Counted from the first letter of the stretch, positions 1-10,570 are shown. The stretch is DNA of 25,081 nucleotides from Branchiostoma floridae (GCF_000003815.2 NC_049986.1:25550902-25575982), one strand, 5' to 3'. A program made the numbers and translations. The notes: a model not told the origin generated them from the letters alone.

Positions 1-138
1 TTGGGCATGGACATTGGGGTTTTCCCAAATATTTTGGAAGCCATGCCTCCATAGTATATCATGTACATGTGTAATGCATTCAGGCTCTGGGATAACAGCA
101 GTGTGGTATGCTTATATAGTTTAATATGCATCAATAGT

Positions 139-240
139 GGTGTAGGGGGCAGGGGTGGAGGGGTTAGGGGTGGAGCGGTTAGAGGTGGAGGGGTTATAGG
201 TTGTAGGGGTAGGGGTGGAGGGGGTAGGGGTATTGGTAAA
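139..240 (+). repeat. G-rich minisatellite, copy 1
   Basis: Imperfect tandem units of the type GGGGTAGGGGTGGAGG. The first bases (atagtggtg...) and the internal ttgtaggggtag phrase recur in the block at about 1017-1135, so the two tracts are related. The plus strand has many runs of four or more G, giving G-quadruplex potential. The open frames across it (glycine/arginine-rich on plus, proline-rich on minus) are compositional artefacts. Confidence 0.85.
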
Positions 241-1016
241 TATTGATAATATCCTGCTTGACTTAGTCAAAGAAGAACATCAACCTACATAGATCATGTA
301 TATGTGAAAGCAATTTGCAAGTATGCCATATACTAAATCAGGCATTATATCTTTTCATTCGACATTAAATAAGACGGGACAAACTGGAACTGTACTCAAG
401 TTATGGAACTTATTTTAACAGCGCAACTTAACATGAATGTAAAGAAATTCAATGAGTGGCTGTCCACCACCTTCGCCTAGAAGGCCATGTTTTTAGGTCT
501 GTCTGTCTGTGTGTATGCTTGAGCAAAATTACGTTGCGACAGTATTACAGCCCAACAAGCATTTTCAATCCTTTGGTAGATCCCTGACTAGTGCGTTCCT
601 CGGCTGTTTCAGGCTGGGATCCGTGGCTGTTACGGCCGATGCACACATATTCATGAAACGACGGTTTGTTTACGTTGTGAGATCATTATCGGCAGCAGTC
701 ACGCACAGGTGTATCTGTTGGTTCTTGACATTTGAAACAAGGCCGAGTTACGGATATCTCATTTATAACAAATAAAGACAATATCACCCTTTTAAACTGC
801 TATTTGATCATTAATATCATAAACGTACAACAGTATGAAGAATAAAGCTAAAGGGGCTCTGCATCACTCATTTACATACAAATTAGGAGTGTCTTCATAA
901 ACAAGCTCTTTGACCCTTCCCTTTTTTACTGTCACCCAACACAGTCCGCAGCATGCTTATACATTTTAAGACGGCAAGACACAAAAGGACAACCTCGCAG
1001 TGAGAGATATGTGTCA
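241..1016. other. no recognisable gene
   Basis: AT-rich unique sequence. An 88-codon open frame at 509-775 (plus) ends at an overlapping AATAAA. It has no domain I recognise, no clear splice context and no repeat structure, so I do not call it a gene. A second AATAAA lies near 840. Confidence 0.5.
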
Positions 1017-1135
1017 ATAGTGGTGGAGGGGGTAGGGGTGGAGGGATTATTGGTTGTAGGGGTAGAGTCGGAGCGGGTAGAGGTGGAGGGGGTAGGAGTG
1101 GAGGGGGTAGGGGTGGAAGGGGGTAGGATGGATCG
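1017..1135 (+). repeat. G-rich minisatellite, copy 2
   Basis: Same GGGGTAGGGGTGGAGG-type units as the block at 139-240, including the shared ttgtaggggtag phrase. The two tracts are direct-orientation relatives about 880 bp apart. The proline-rich minus-strand frame here is a by-product of the repeat. Confidence 0.85.
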
Positions 1136-1145
1136 GGGTGGGTTG

Positions 1146-1260
1146 CACGGGTCACGCCCGTAGCCAGGGGGGGGGGGTTCGGGGGGTTCTGACGAACCCC
1201 CCCATTTGATCGAAGGTCCGCTTTTTCAAGTTTTTTTTTATTTTTTTAAGGCCGACTGGT
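1146..1260 (+). repeat. G/C hairpin interspersed repeat (inferred)
   Basis: A G-run is followed by GGGGGGTTC (1181-1189), a four-base loop and the complementary GAACCCCCC (1194-1202). A T-rich stretch follows. The gene-free context suggests the end of a short interspersed element. I recall similar sequence as recurrent in lancelet DNA but cannot search for it. Confidence 0.4.
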
Positions 1261-1476
1261 TTGTATCTCGAGCGGGACTGGATTCCTATAAAACTTCACT
1301 GTCTTTGGTCACTTGAATAAAGGTGAACGCTGTGGTTTTCAATTAGTCTCCAAGCAGACCCTACGGTGCCTTAGAAATAGTATCAAAACTGGCCAGGGAC
1401 TTGGTATACCGGCACCTGTGCCCGTTTGACTCCCTTAGCCCGCTATCTCCCTTTGGACAGCTATAATCCTTTGCCA

Positions 1477-1576
1477 NNNNNNNNNNNNNNNNNNNNNNNN
1501 NNNNNNNNNNNNNNNNNNNNNNNNNNNNNNNNNNNNNNNNNNNNNNNNNNNNNNNNNNNNNNNNNNNNNNNNNNNN
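1477..1576. other. assembly gap (100 N)
   Basis: Exactly 100 N, the conventional placeholder length, so the true gap size is unknown. Open frames that run through it are not real. Confidence 0.99.
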
Positions 1577-2591
1577 TAGTTTCATTAGCTTTCCCGAGTC
1601 CGCATTATACTGATAAAGCCCGGGGGCGGAGCGCGGCGCGCGTCAAAAACAAACTGTCACCGCTTGAACGTGTTGTTCCGCTGTGAGACACGCCCCGGCA
1701 CGCGACACGAGTGTCGCCTGACTGTTGCTATGGTAAAGTACTAATGGCGCCCGAAAGTCTCACTTCGGGGGAGACGCAGGCCAAGCCTTGGCACATTGAA
1801 ATGTGTACATAAAGGCACAGAAAGACAGTGCCAATAACTCAACTTTCTGACATTACTGGCATACAAACTTACCCTCATATGAAAGCCCATCATCTCAGCT
1901 GTGATAAAATCCCACTGTCATTAGAAATCATACGGCATAATTTGCAGAAAAATACGCCCAAACCCTACCACCCCCTCAAACTCATAACAACCAAGGAAAC
2001 AGACCCTTACACAACCAGGAAATAGTCCCAACTTCATATCCCCTGATAACCACAAAAACTCAGCTTTTGGGCCATAATCAGAAGGTAGAAACCCTCCCCA
2101 GTCACATTGACCTCAAAACTGCCAGAATTTCTACCCATTTTTCCAAGAAAAAAAATCTTAAAGTTTTAGGCCCTGAACTACATTCGACCACCATCAATTT
2201 GCATGCCGAATCGCTGGCGGATCCCCTTCACAGAGCGAACGTTGAGAATTAAACAATAAAACTACCATCATACAATGGGGACAAGAGTTGTGATATAGTA
2301 TCCCAGATATGAAGGAATTTGAATGATTTACGACCCCGTGGCACACACTTATATGACAGGTGTAGTGGCATCTACCACAGGCCAGGAGGGCTAGGAAACA
2401 GTGAATATACTAGCAGAAGCTGACCTGCTGTTATCAAGCATTGTGGTAGAAATAGGGCTAGAATTGCCAAAAGCTGTCCATCCTGACACACGGTAACTGT
2501 CACGGCACGAAAAACGGAATTTAAGCATGCTTAAATGATGCTTAACGTTGACGTATTTTCCTTCTTTACGGATCTATACATCTCTTATACG
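1577..2591. other. no recognisable gene; GC-rich then AT-rich
   Basis: The first 200 bases after the gap are GC-rich (gcgcggcgcgcg near 1631-1643), then composition drops. Short open frames at 1828-2025 and 2067-2252 have no recognisable domain or splice context. Part may be interspersed repeat, but nothing here can be named. Confidence 0.5.
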
Positions 2592-2691
2592 NNNNNNNNN
2601 NNNNNNNNNNNNNNNNNNNNNNNNNNNNNNNNNNNNNNNNNNNNNNNNNNNNNNNNNNNNNNNNNNNNNNNNNNNNNNNNNNNNNNNNNNN
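2592..2691. other. assembly gap (100 N)
   Basis: Exactly 100 N placed just before the 59-bp satellite, as expected where an assembler fails near tandem repeats. Confidence 0.99.
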
Positions 2692-2732
2692 CTCAAATTT
2701 GTTAGGTCAGTTTAGGCTCGTGTTACTTGTTA

Positions 2733-2822
2733 GGGATGGACCCTGGTATAAGGCCTTCTATAGGGGTGCATGTATTACATTGTCAGGGATGGACCCTGGT
2801 ATAAGGCCTTATATAGGGGTGC
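2733..2822 (+). repeat. 53-bp direct duplication at satellite edge
   Basis: The phrase beginning GGGATGGACCCTGGTATAAG occurs at 2733 and again at 2786, each followed by ggcctt(c/a)tataggggtgc. The second copy runs directly into the first 59-bp unit, so this is a different, older two-copy repeat abutting the array. Confidence 0.85.
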
Positions 2823-5800
2823 GGTGGTACCCACAGTGTACAGAACACCCCACCGCTCTGAGATAAGAGTTATGTCAGGGCGAGGGTACTCGCAGTATAC
2901 AGAACACACCACCGCCCTGAGATAAGAGTTATCCCTGGGCGGTGGTACCCACAGTGTACAGAACACCACACCGCCCTGAGATAAGAGTTATCCCAGGGCG
3001 AGGGTACCCACAGTGTACAGAACACCACACCGCCCTGAGATAAGAGTTATCCCAGGGCGAGGGTACCCACAGTGTACAGAACACCACACCGCCCTGAGAT
3101 AAGAGTTATCCCAGGGCGAGGGTACCCACAGTGTACAGAACACCTCACTGCCCTGAGATAAGAGTTATGTCAGGATGAGGGCACCCAAAGGGTATAGAAC
3201 ACCTCACCGCCCTGAGATAAGAGTTATGTCAGGATGAGGGCACCCAAAGGGTATAGAACACCTCACCGCCCTGAGATAAGAGTTATCCCAGGGCGAGGGT
3301 ACCCACAGTGTACAGAACACCACACCGCCCTGAGATAAGAGTTATCCCAGGGCGAGGGTACCCACAGTGTACAGAACACCACACCGCCCTGAGATAAGAG
3401 TTATCCCAGGGCGAGGGTACCCACAGTGTACAGAACACCACACCGCCCTGAGATAAGAGTTATCCCAGGGCGAGGGTNNNNNNNNNNNNNNNNNNNNNNN
3501 NNNNNNNNNNNNNNNNNNNNNNNNNNNNNNNNNNNNNNNNNNNNNNNNNNNNNNNNNNNNNNNNNNNNNNNNNNNNNTGTACAGAACACCACACCGCCCT
3601 GAGATAAGAGTTATCCCAGGGCGAGGGTACCCGCAGTGTACAGAACACCACACCGCCCTGAGATAAGAGTTATCCCAGGGCGAGGGTACCCACAGTGTAC
3701 AGAACACCACACCGCCCTGAGATAAGAGTTATCCCAGGGCGAGGGTACCCACAGTGTACAGAACACCACACCGCCCTGAGATAAGAGTTATGTCAGGATG
3801 GGGGCACCCAAAGGGTACAGAACACCACACCGCCCTGAGATAAGAGTTATCCCAGGGCGAGGGTACCCACAGTGTACAGAACACCACACCGCCCTGAGAT
3901 AAGAGTTATCCCAGGGCGAGGGTACCCACAGTGTACAGAACACCACACCGCCCTGAGATAAGAGTTATCCCAGGGCGAGGGTACCCACAGTGTACAGAAC
4001 ACCACACCGCCCTGAGATAAGAGTTATCCCAGGGCGAGGGTACCCACAGTGTACAGAACACCACACCGCCCTGAGATAAGAGTTATGTCAGGATGGGGGC
4101 ACCCAAAGGGTACAGAACACCACACCGCCCTGAGATAAGAGTTATCCCAGGGCGTTGGTACCCGCAGTGTACAGAACACAACACCGCCCTGAGATAAGAG
4201 TTATCCCAGGGCGAGGGTACCCACAGTGTACAGAACACCACACCGCCCTGAGATAAGAGTTATCCCAGGGCGAGGGTACCCACAGTGTACAGAACACCAC
4301 ACCGCCCTGAGATAAGAGTTATCCCAGGGCGAGGGTACCCACAGTGTACAGAACACCACACCGCCCTGAGATAAGAGTTATCCCAGGGCGAGGGTACCCA
4401 CAGTGTACAGAACACCACACCGCCCTGAGATAAGAGTTATCCCAGGGCGAGGGTACCCACAGTGTACAGAACACCTCACCGCCCTGAGATAAGAGTTATC
4501 CCAGGGCGAGGGTACCCACAGTGTACAGAACACCACACCGCCCTGAGATAAGAGTTATGTCAGGATGGGGGCACCCACAGGGTACAGAACACCACACCGC
4601 CCTGAGATAAGAGTTATCCCAGGGCGAGGGTACCCACAGTGTACAGAACACCACACCGCCCTGAGATAAGAGTTATCCCAGGGCGAGGGTACCCACAGTG
4701 TACAGAACACCACACCGCCCTGAGATAAGAGTTATCCCAGGGCGAGGGTACCCACAGTGTACAGAACACCACACCGCCCTGAGATAAGAGTTATCCCAGG
4801 GCGAGGGTACCCACAGTGTACAGAACACCACACCGCCCTGAGATAAGAGTTATCCCAGGGCGAGGGTACCCACAGTGTACAGAACACCACACCGCCCTGA
4901 GATAAGAGTTATCCCAGGGCGAGGGTACCCACAGTGTACAGAACACCACACCGCCCTGAGATAAGAGTTATCCCAGGGCGAGGGTACCCACAGTGTACAG
5001 AACACCACACCGCCCTGAGATAAGAGTTATCCCAGGGCGAGGGTACCCACAGTGTACAGAACACCACACTGCCCTGAGATAAGAGTTATCCCAGGGCGAG
5101 GGTACCCACAGTGTACAGAACACCACACCGCCCTGAGATAAGAGTTATCCCAGGGCGAGGGTACCCACAGTGTACAGAACACCACACCGCCCTGAGATAA
5201 GAGTTATCCCAGGGCGAGGGTACCCACAGTGTACAGAACACCACACCGCCCTGAGATAAGAGTTATCCCAGGGCGAGGGTACCCACAGTGTACAGAACAC
5301 ACCACCGCCCTGAGATAAGAGTTATCCCTGGGCGGTGGTACCCATAGTATACAGAACACCACACCGCCCTGAGATAAGAGTTATCCCAGGGCGAGGGTAC
5401 CCACAGTGTACAGAACACCACACCGCCCTGAGATAAGAGTTATCCCAGGGCGAGGGTACCCACAGTGTACAGAACACCACACCGCCCTGAGATAAGAGTT
5501 ATCCCAGGGCGAGGGTACCCACAGTGTACAGAACACCACACCGCCCTGAGATAAGAGTTATCCCAGGGCGAGGGTACCCACAGTGTACAGAACACCACAC
5601 CGCCCTGAGATAAGAGTTATCCCAGGGCGAGGGTACCCACAGTGTACAGAACACCACACCGCCCTGAGATAAGAGTTATCCCAGGGCGAGGGTACCCACA
5701 GTGTACAGAACACCACACCGCCCTGAGATAAGAGTTATCCCAGGGCGAGGGTACCCACAGTGTACAGAACACCACACCGCCCTGAGATAAGAGTTATGTC

Positions 5801-6030
5801 AGGATGGGGGCACCCAAAGGGTACAGAACACCACACCGCCCTGAGATAAGAGTTATCCCAGGGCGAGGGTACCCACAGTGTACAGAACACCACACCGCCC
5901 TGAGATAAGAGTTATCCCAGGGCGAGGGTACCCACAGTGTACAGAACACCTCACTGCCCTGAGATAAGAGTTATGTCAGGATGGGGGCACCCAAAGGGTA
6001 TAGAACACCTCACCGCCCTGAGATAATAGT
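2821..6030 (+). repeat. 59-bp satellite array, about 54 units
   Basis: Tandem units of 59 bp fill this stretch apart from one gap. Each typical unit has arms CGCCCTGAGATAA and TTATCCCAGGGCG around a GAG loop. This is a 13-bp hairpin with one mismatch, and it contains two inverted GATA-factor sites (AGATAAGAGTTATC). Three unit types are visible: the common form; a form with GTCAGGATG replacing the right arm (near 3165, 3224, 3789, 4084, 4556, 5794, 5971); and an extended-palindrome form with CCACCGCCC...GGGCGGTGG (about 2922-2960 and 5300-5340). The unit length is not a multiple of three and every frame hits a stop within about 177 bp, so the array is non-coding. Confidence 0.97.
3478..3577. 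other. assembly gap inside the satellite (100 N)
   Basis: The 59-bp register is not kept across the gap. The flanking bases fall at unit positions 4 and 13, whereas a true 100-base gap would give position 46. The real gap length, and hence copy number, is therefore unknown. Confidence 0.97.
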
Positions 6031-6530
6031 ATTGGGGACAGAGCATACAAGTTGAACACAGTCATCATTACCAGTCCACTAGCTTTTTAGGCCTTGAGTG
6101 AAATTGTAGGTGTAGTTCATTCATGAATGAGTCTCTATTAATAAGTATTTTACCATGATTGTTTACCATACTCAGAATTACATAACGGGCCCCTTATATA
6201 TTTATGAAGAAAAATGCTTCAGTTAAAACTCAAGACAGTTCACAATCACAGATCTTATGTATTTATAATAAAGCTACACAGTTTGTGATAAATAACAAAG
6301 GTCACAGCTTTTAGTTAAAACAACTCTAAAATCTACAGTGAAAAATCCAAAAGATAACAGGTCAATCTTTAAACAGATGCTGTAAAGCAAACTTAAATCT
6401 AACCAAGGAAGGAAGGCCTTATAAGCTTTACACATTGTGTCACAAATGTCCCTCAATTGTCTTCATGCTGTATTGGGTCCTAAAAGGTCAACTTCTGACC
6501 TCAGGGTCAACATCCTAAAGGCCACAGAAA
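6031..6530. other. no recognisable gene
   Basis: AT-rich unique DNA between the satellite and a promoter-like cluster. A 60-codon minus-strand frame (6274-6456) has no recognisable features. Confidence 0.5.
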
Positions 6531-6540
6531 TACTACGATC

Positions 6541-6585
6541 TGATTGGACCGTCGGAAACGCATGCGCACCATGCGGGCGGGATAA
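6541..6585 (+). promoter_or_regulatory. CCAAT / NRF1 / GC-type promoter cluster
   Basis: Within 45 bp lie an inverted CCAAT box (ATTGG, 6543-6547), an NRF1-like palindrome CGCATGCGCA (6559-6568) and an E2F/GC-type GGCGGGA (6576-6582). This is the usual make-up of a TATA-less animal promoter. It lies upstream of a plausible 5' splice site at 6845. The motifs are visible; promoter activity is inferred. Confidence 0.5.
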
Positions 6586-8078
6586 TTACAAAAAGTCGTT
6601 ACGAGATATGAGATCAGACATGACTACGGGGTTTTACGTATCGCTTTCTACGCTACAAATGGCACAAGGAGTCTGCTATGGTCGGTCAGCAATTTGGGAG
6701 AGGCTTGTGAGTGTAGGGGGAATATGGTGTAAGCTCAAACGGACGGAAAATTATCGTGAATGATGTTTTAGTTGTACGTTTGGCGGCCGCCCCCCTCCCA
6801 CCCTGGGCGGCGCACCCCTCCCGCAGGATCCAACGTGTACTTCGGTGAGTAGAAAATATATAGACTGTGCTTGCCTTTCAGTGTGCTTCGTTTTTTAAGC
6901 AAGAAGTAGGTTCGCTTTTGCTTTTCCCACTTGTTTTGTTATTGACATGTAATCGTTAGAAACAAATTTGTCTCCAACTAACCTGCCCCCCTCCCCCATT
7001 TAATAGGAAAATGTATTGGACAACAGGCATTTCGTATCTGGTTTTATGATACAAAACAGCAACAGCACTTGATGGGTGAATAATTTTGCGTTGATAAGAG
7101 AATCAATTTGCAGTTACGTACATACTGTTAAACTTGAAACCAGTAGGATTAAATTAATGCTTCCAAATGATTATTTATATTTTATAGATTATACTAGTAC
7201 TATACATATTTAAATATATTTATTCATGTATTCGTTCAAATCATGGCTGGCATCACACAGCCAAGGCTGTCGATCTAGTTGTGACTATTATTATCAAGGG
7301 CTAACCTTTAACAATTTGAACACTGTTCAGTAACTGACAGTTGTTTGGTCACTAATTTGATGACTATTATATTTAAGGTATGGATTTAAGTCACGGTGTG
7401 TATGTATTAAATTCAGGGATGGCTGGATCTGATTGTGTCATTATTTCCCTTTTTATATGCCTCCAGTACAGCTGCAGTAGATACCTCCTTCAGACATGCA
7501 GCACAAGTTGTGAGGGTGGATAGCCAGAAGTAAAGCAAGCATCAGCCAGAAGTTTAGCTGCTGAGTACTTCAATGCTGCTACACACTCCATAGGTAAGCC
7601 TCAAAACTACAGTCCTGCATGACCAATATCATCATTGGCACACTTCAGTGTTTACCGAGGCAGGCCGTTATCATGATTCTGCTTAGTCTGGTTTTAGTTA
7701 GTTGTTGTGATGGGACGAGGCACAACTACCCCAGTTATGTCAAAATCGTGTGACATGTTCCTTGATTGCTGTGTATATATTTTTTTTATTTGTGTCATAC
7801 CTGATAACATTTGATAGGGGTGTTCCAGACCGGATGATGATTTTCCGTATCACACAGGCTTTTTATTTGTGTTAGACAGGTTTCCATCAATTGAATAGAA
7901 CATACTCCACTCAAGCGAAGGGAGTTCTTTTGTTGCGAATTTTTCTGGAATTGATGTTATTTAAAGAATAGAGTTGTTGGCACCGTGCAGGTTGAAACAA
8001 TGCAGCGAGTTTTATCCTTTTTACGAGTAGTTTAGCAATTAAATTGGGAGTTTTACGACCTGGATATGATATACATGT

Positions 8079-8573
8079 ATAGAATACAACACGGAGTATT
8101 CTGTATCACCTAAGGTACCAGGATCACCCGAAGGCCGGAGGGTGATCCGACCCGTAGGAGGGGTGGGACCGAGGATGATGTGAAATACACCATGTTTTAT
8201 TTTATTTGTAACATACCTACCTGAGAAAACACAAGTTTCGATGCAAAACGCGCCAGAAGTTTAAAAAAATTTGGTGTCCTCGAACAAAAACAGTTACAGC
8301 AGCAATAATAACGTCTGAATCAGGTATTCGAATTTTAGACCACGCCGCCCTCGGTGTGGGTAGAGTACGTTTGAAGTGTTCGATGGAAGCCTGTGTGATA
8401 CAGCTTTTCATTGCCCGGTCCGTATCGACCAATATCGTGGCCCAGGTATGACGACATGAAATTTACATGAAAAATACAACACAATGTATTCGGCATTACT
8501 CTCAGTCCCAGCCCTCCCACGGGTCGGATCGCTTGACCCAGTCAGGCTGGTACACCATGTTGTTGTATTCTAT
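8079..8573. mobile_element. foldback (MITE-like) element, about 495 bp
   Basis: Outer inverted repeats ATAGAATACAACA lie at 8079-8091 and, as the complement, at 8561-8573. Inside, GATCCGACCCG followed by GGAGGG and TGGGAC on the left half (about 8142-8170) matches the reverse complement of the right half (about 8500-8528), and the similarity continues inward. A second hairpin (GGATCACCC / GGGTGATCC, 8121-8148) sits in the left arm. No transposase frame is present, so this is a non-autonomous foldback DNA element, here in intron 2 of the putative transcript. The family is not identified. Confidence 0.65.
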
Positions 8574-9280
8574 ATTTATCAATTTTCAGTACACATGGGG
8601 ACTACCCTTCAGTTGCAAATTTAAATAGGCTAGATTTCCACACATAGATTTATATTCTGTGATACTTTTGTTTTATCATGTAGGAACTGACTCACCACAC
8701 AAAGGACTCCAAACTCATGCCAAGAAGTTCAGCATTCAGACACAGAAGAAGGCAGCCTGTGCTTGTTTGGACCCTACACGGAGTGCTTCGCAGCAGTGGA
8801 CTTGAATATAGATGACAAGAGGATGTCTGTACGCAGTTCCACAGAATGTACTAGTAACTCAGGTGTTCACAGTTTGGCTGGACTTTAAAAGTTTACTCAT
8901 CTGTATTTCAATATCTTTATTGACAACAACTTTGTTCTTTTATGTGATTGCTGTTAACCTAAGGGCCACTAAAATCTTCATAGCTTTGAAGACTTCCAGT
9001 ATGAAGCAAATTGTGTTTCACTGTTGTGTGATTGTATGAACCGTGTGATTATGATACATTTTACATAATTGTCAGAATTACATTGTACCTACACAGGTCC
9101 CATACAATATGCTTGTACCTGCATATACAGGTGGTATTTTGAGCCCTGACATGCATCTGACCCTCACCCTTCTCCAAAGGAAATGGATTTCTTAGCCAGA
9201 TCACTGGGTTGTTTTTAATCTGTTATGAACTTATTAATTCCCCAGTCTATGAAGTTTCGAAAATGATGAATTGTTGCTTG

Positions 9281-9286
9281 AATAAA
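9281..9286 (+). terminator. candidate polyadenylation signal AATAAA
   Basis: AATAAA about 600 bp into the inferred last exon of the putative plus-strand transcript. A second one lies at 10065-10070. Use of either is inferred. Confidence 0.3.
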
Positions 9287-9300
9287 CATGTAGCATCACA

Positions 9301-10139
9301 TGATGCTAATACTAGTAATAGGATCATGTTGGCAAAGTGTAAAACAATACAGGCCCCATTAAATGTTACATAAGTCTTTCATAGGTCATTAATGCACTGC
9401 ATTTCAGTGTCATGTTACTGTTTCTTTCATTCATCTTGATCATAGTTGCACATTTTGCTTTTTACATTTGTTAACAGTGACAGCATAGTTTGGATGTTGC
9501 ACACAATATATGATACAACTGTTACAGTACACAGTAAGTACATTGCAAATTCTTAACTGAGTGCTTATTGTAGTCTCCAACTTCCAAGCAGACATGTCAG
9601 CTTGTCCAAGTAGGGACAAATAAGTTTCCATGGGATTTCTGTCCTTTGTAGTCTATTCAGTTATCTGCCTGCCAGTTGGTTCACTCCTATTACTCAAGTC
9701 CCCTATTAGTATTTGACCAAGCCAGAGTCTGGTAGAGACTGGGCTAATTGCAGATGAAATGTGATGGGCAAATAGTGTATGGCAAAAATATTGTATATAA
9801 TTTCTAAAGCCTGTTTGTCAGTGCACAATGACGGAGACTGATGATAGGTTTAGATAGTGTGTGATGATAAAATACTTTCTTAAATATCATCCATGATAAA
9901 AGCTGCTTGTAACTGATCAGCTTGTACACAGGACAGTTGACCAATGTTCAATCATGCTATTAACATTAGCTATATAGCTTATAAGAAAAGGCCACAATTG
10001 TATATCTGTTATTTATCTGTTTACCCTTTAGAAATCCTAACTGTCATTGTTGATATGTTTATCCAATAAATAATGCTGAGTTTGGCCACAAATCGTGTTA
10101 TGATTCAAAATCATGGGTAATTCTGGGGAGTAATCGGTT
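9301..10139. other. no recognisable gene
   Basis: AT-rich DNA that may include the 3' UTR of the preceding transcript, with AATAAA at 10065. The open frame at 9440-9631 (minus) has no supportable features. Confidence 0.5.
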
Positions 10140-10566
10140 AACTACCGGCTAAATGTGGGTAAAGGGGGGCATATGATATTATTCTGGTAAAGGTTGTATA
10201 AATCCAAGGTAAATACAGCTAAATGTGGGTAAAGGAGGATAAATATAGCATTGAATATTCTGGTAAAGGTATGTATACATCCAAGGTAAATATGGGTAAA
10301 TACAGCTATATGAGAAATAATCCGCATGGTAAATGTCGGTAAATGCGCAAAATATATGAGAAATACCTCGTACGGTAAATCTCGGTAAACGCATATTTAC
10401 ACGAACCTGGTAAATGTGGGTAAATCAGGCAAACATTACCCGCTATACCATGCGGGTAAATGCCTGGTATATTTGCACCTTTACCGGCGGGTAAATGTCG
10501 ATAAATCCCTGGTAAATCTAAACTTTACCCGGCTATACATCGCATTTACCAATGGGGTAAATTCGA
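10140..10566. repeat. GGTAAA-dense degenerate repeat tract
   Basis: By hand count, 17 GGTAAA hexamers on the plus strand and three inverted TTTACC in about 430 bp, mostly as GGTAAATGTGGGTAAA-like pairs. An imperfect period of about 70-76 bp is visible in the first half (ATTCTGGTAAAGG at 10181 and again at 10257; GCTAAATGTGGGTAAAGG at 10148 and about 10218). The tract stops at the LRR gene's stop codon, so it would form that gene's 3' UTR or flank. The short minus-strand frames over it are repeat artefacts. Confidence 0.8.
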
Positions 10567-10570
10567 CTTT

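Larger units (their letters stand above)
6600..9300 (+). ncRNA. putative three-exon transcript, coding status unclear
   Basis: Three exon-like blocks follow the promoter cluster. Exon 1 ends at 6844 before GTGAGT. Exon 2 runs 7467-7593, with a T-rich tract ending in CCAG before it and GTAAGC after it. Exon 3 starts at 8684 after a TTTTATCATGTAG acceptor and could end at AATAAA 9281-9286 or at another AATAAA at 10065. No frame with an ATG crosses the junctions. The longest open stretch across exons 2-3 is 62 codons without a start (it contains SLAAEYFNAATHSIG). A 108-codon frame at 6437-6763 starts upstream of the promoter motifs and stops inside exon 1. I therefore favour a long non-coding RNA or a 5' UTR-rich transcript. 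Splice sites are by eye only. Confidence 0.33.

Noticed and set aside
509-775. 88-codon plus frame as a gene
   Set aside because: No recognisable domain, ATG context or splice signals; length is within chance for this composition.
895-1155. Proline-rich minus-strand frame
   Set aside because: Complement of the G-rich minisatellite; no signal, domain or splice support.
2862-2890. Resemblance of GGGATAAC in the satellite to a homing-endonuclease site
   Set aside because: Only a short core matches, the rest of the recognition site is absent, and no endonuclease gene is nearby.
2775-3710. Minus-strand open frames with repeated cysteine/tryptophan-rich peptides over the 59-bp satellite
   Set aside because: The unit is not a multiple of three and each frame stops within about 177 bp. 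One frame even reads through N bases. Not a protein.
2821-6030. CRISPR array
   Set aside because: Whole 59-bp units repeat with no unique spacers, and the genome is animal. The same reasoning excludes the 51-bp and 15-bp arrays.
10142-10394. Minus-strand frames with YLHLYQ-like repeats
   Set aside because: They follow the GGTAAA tract and have no independent coding evidence.
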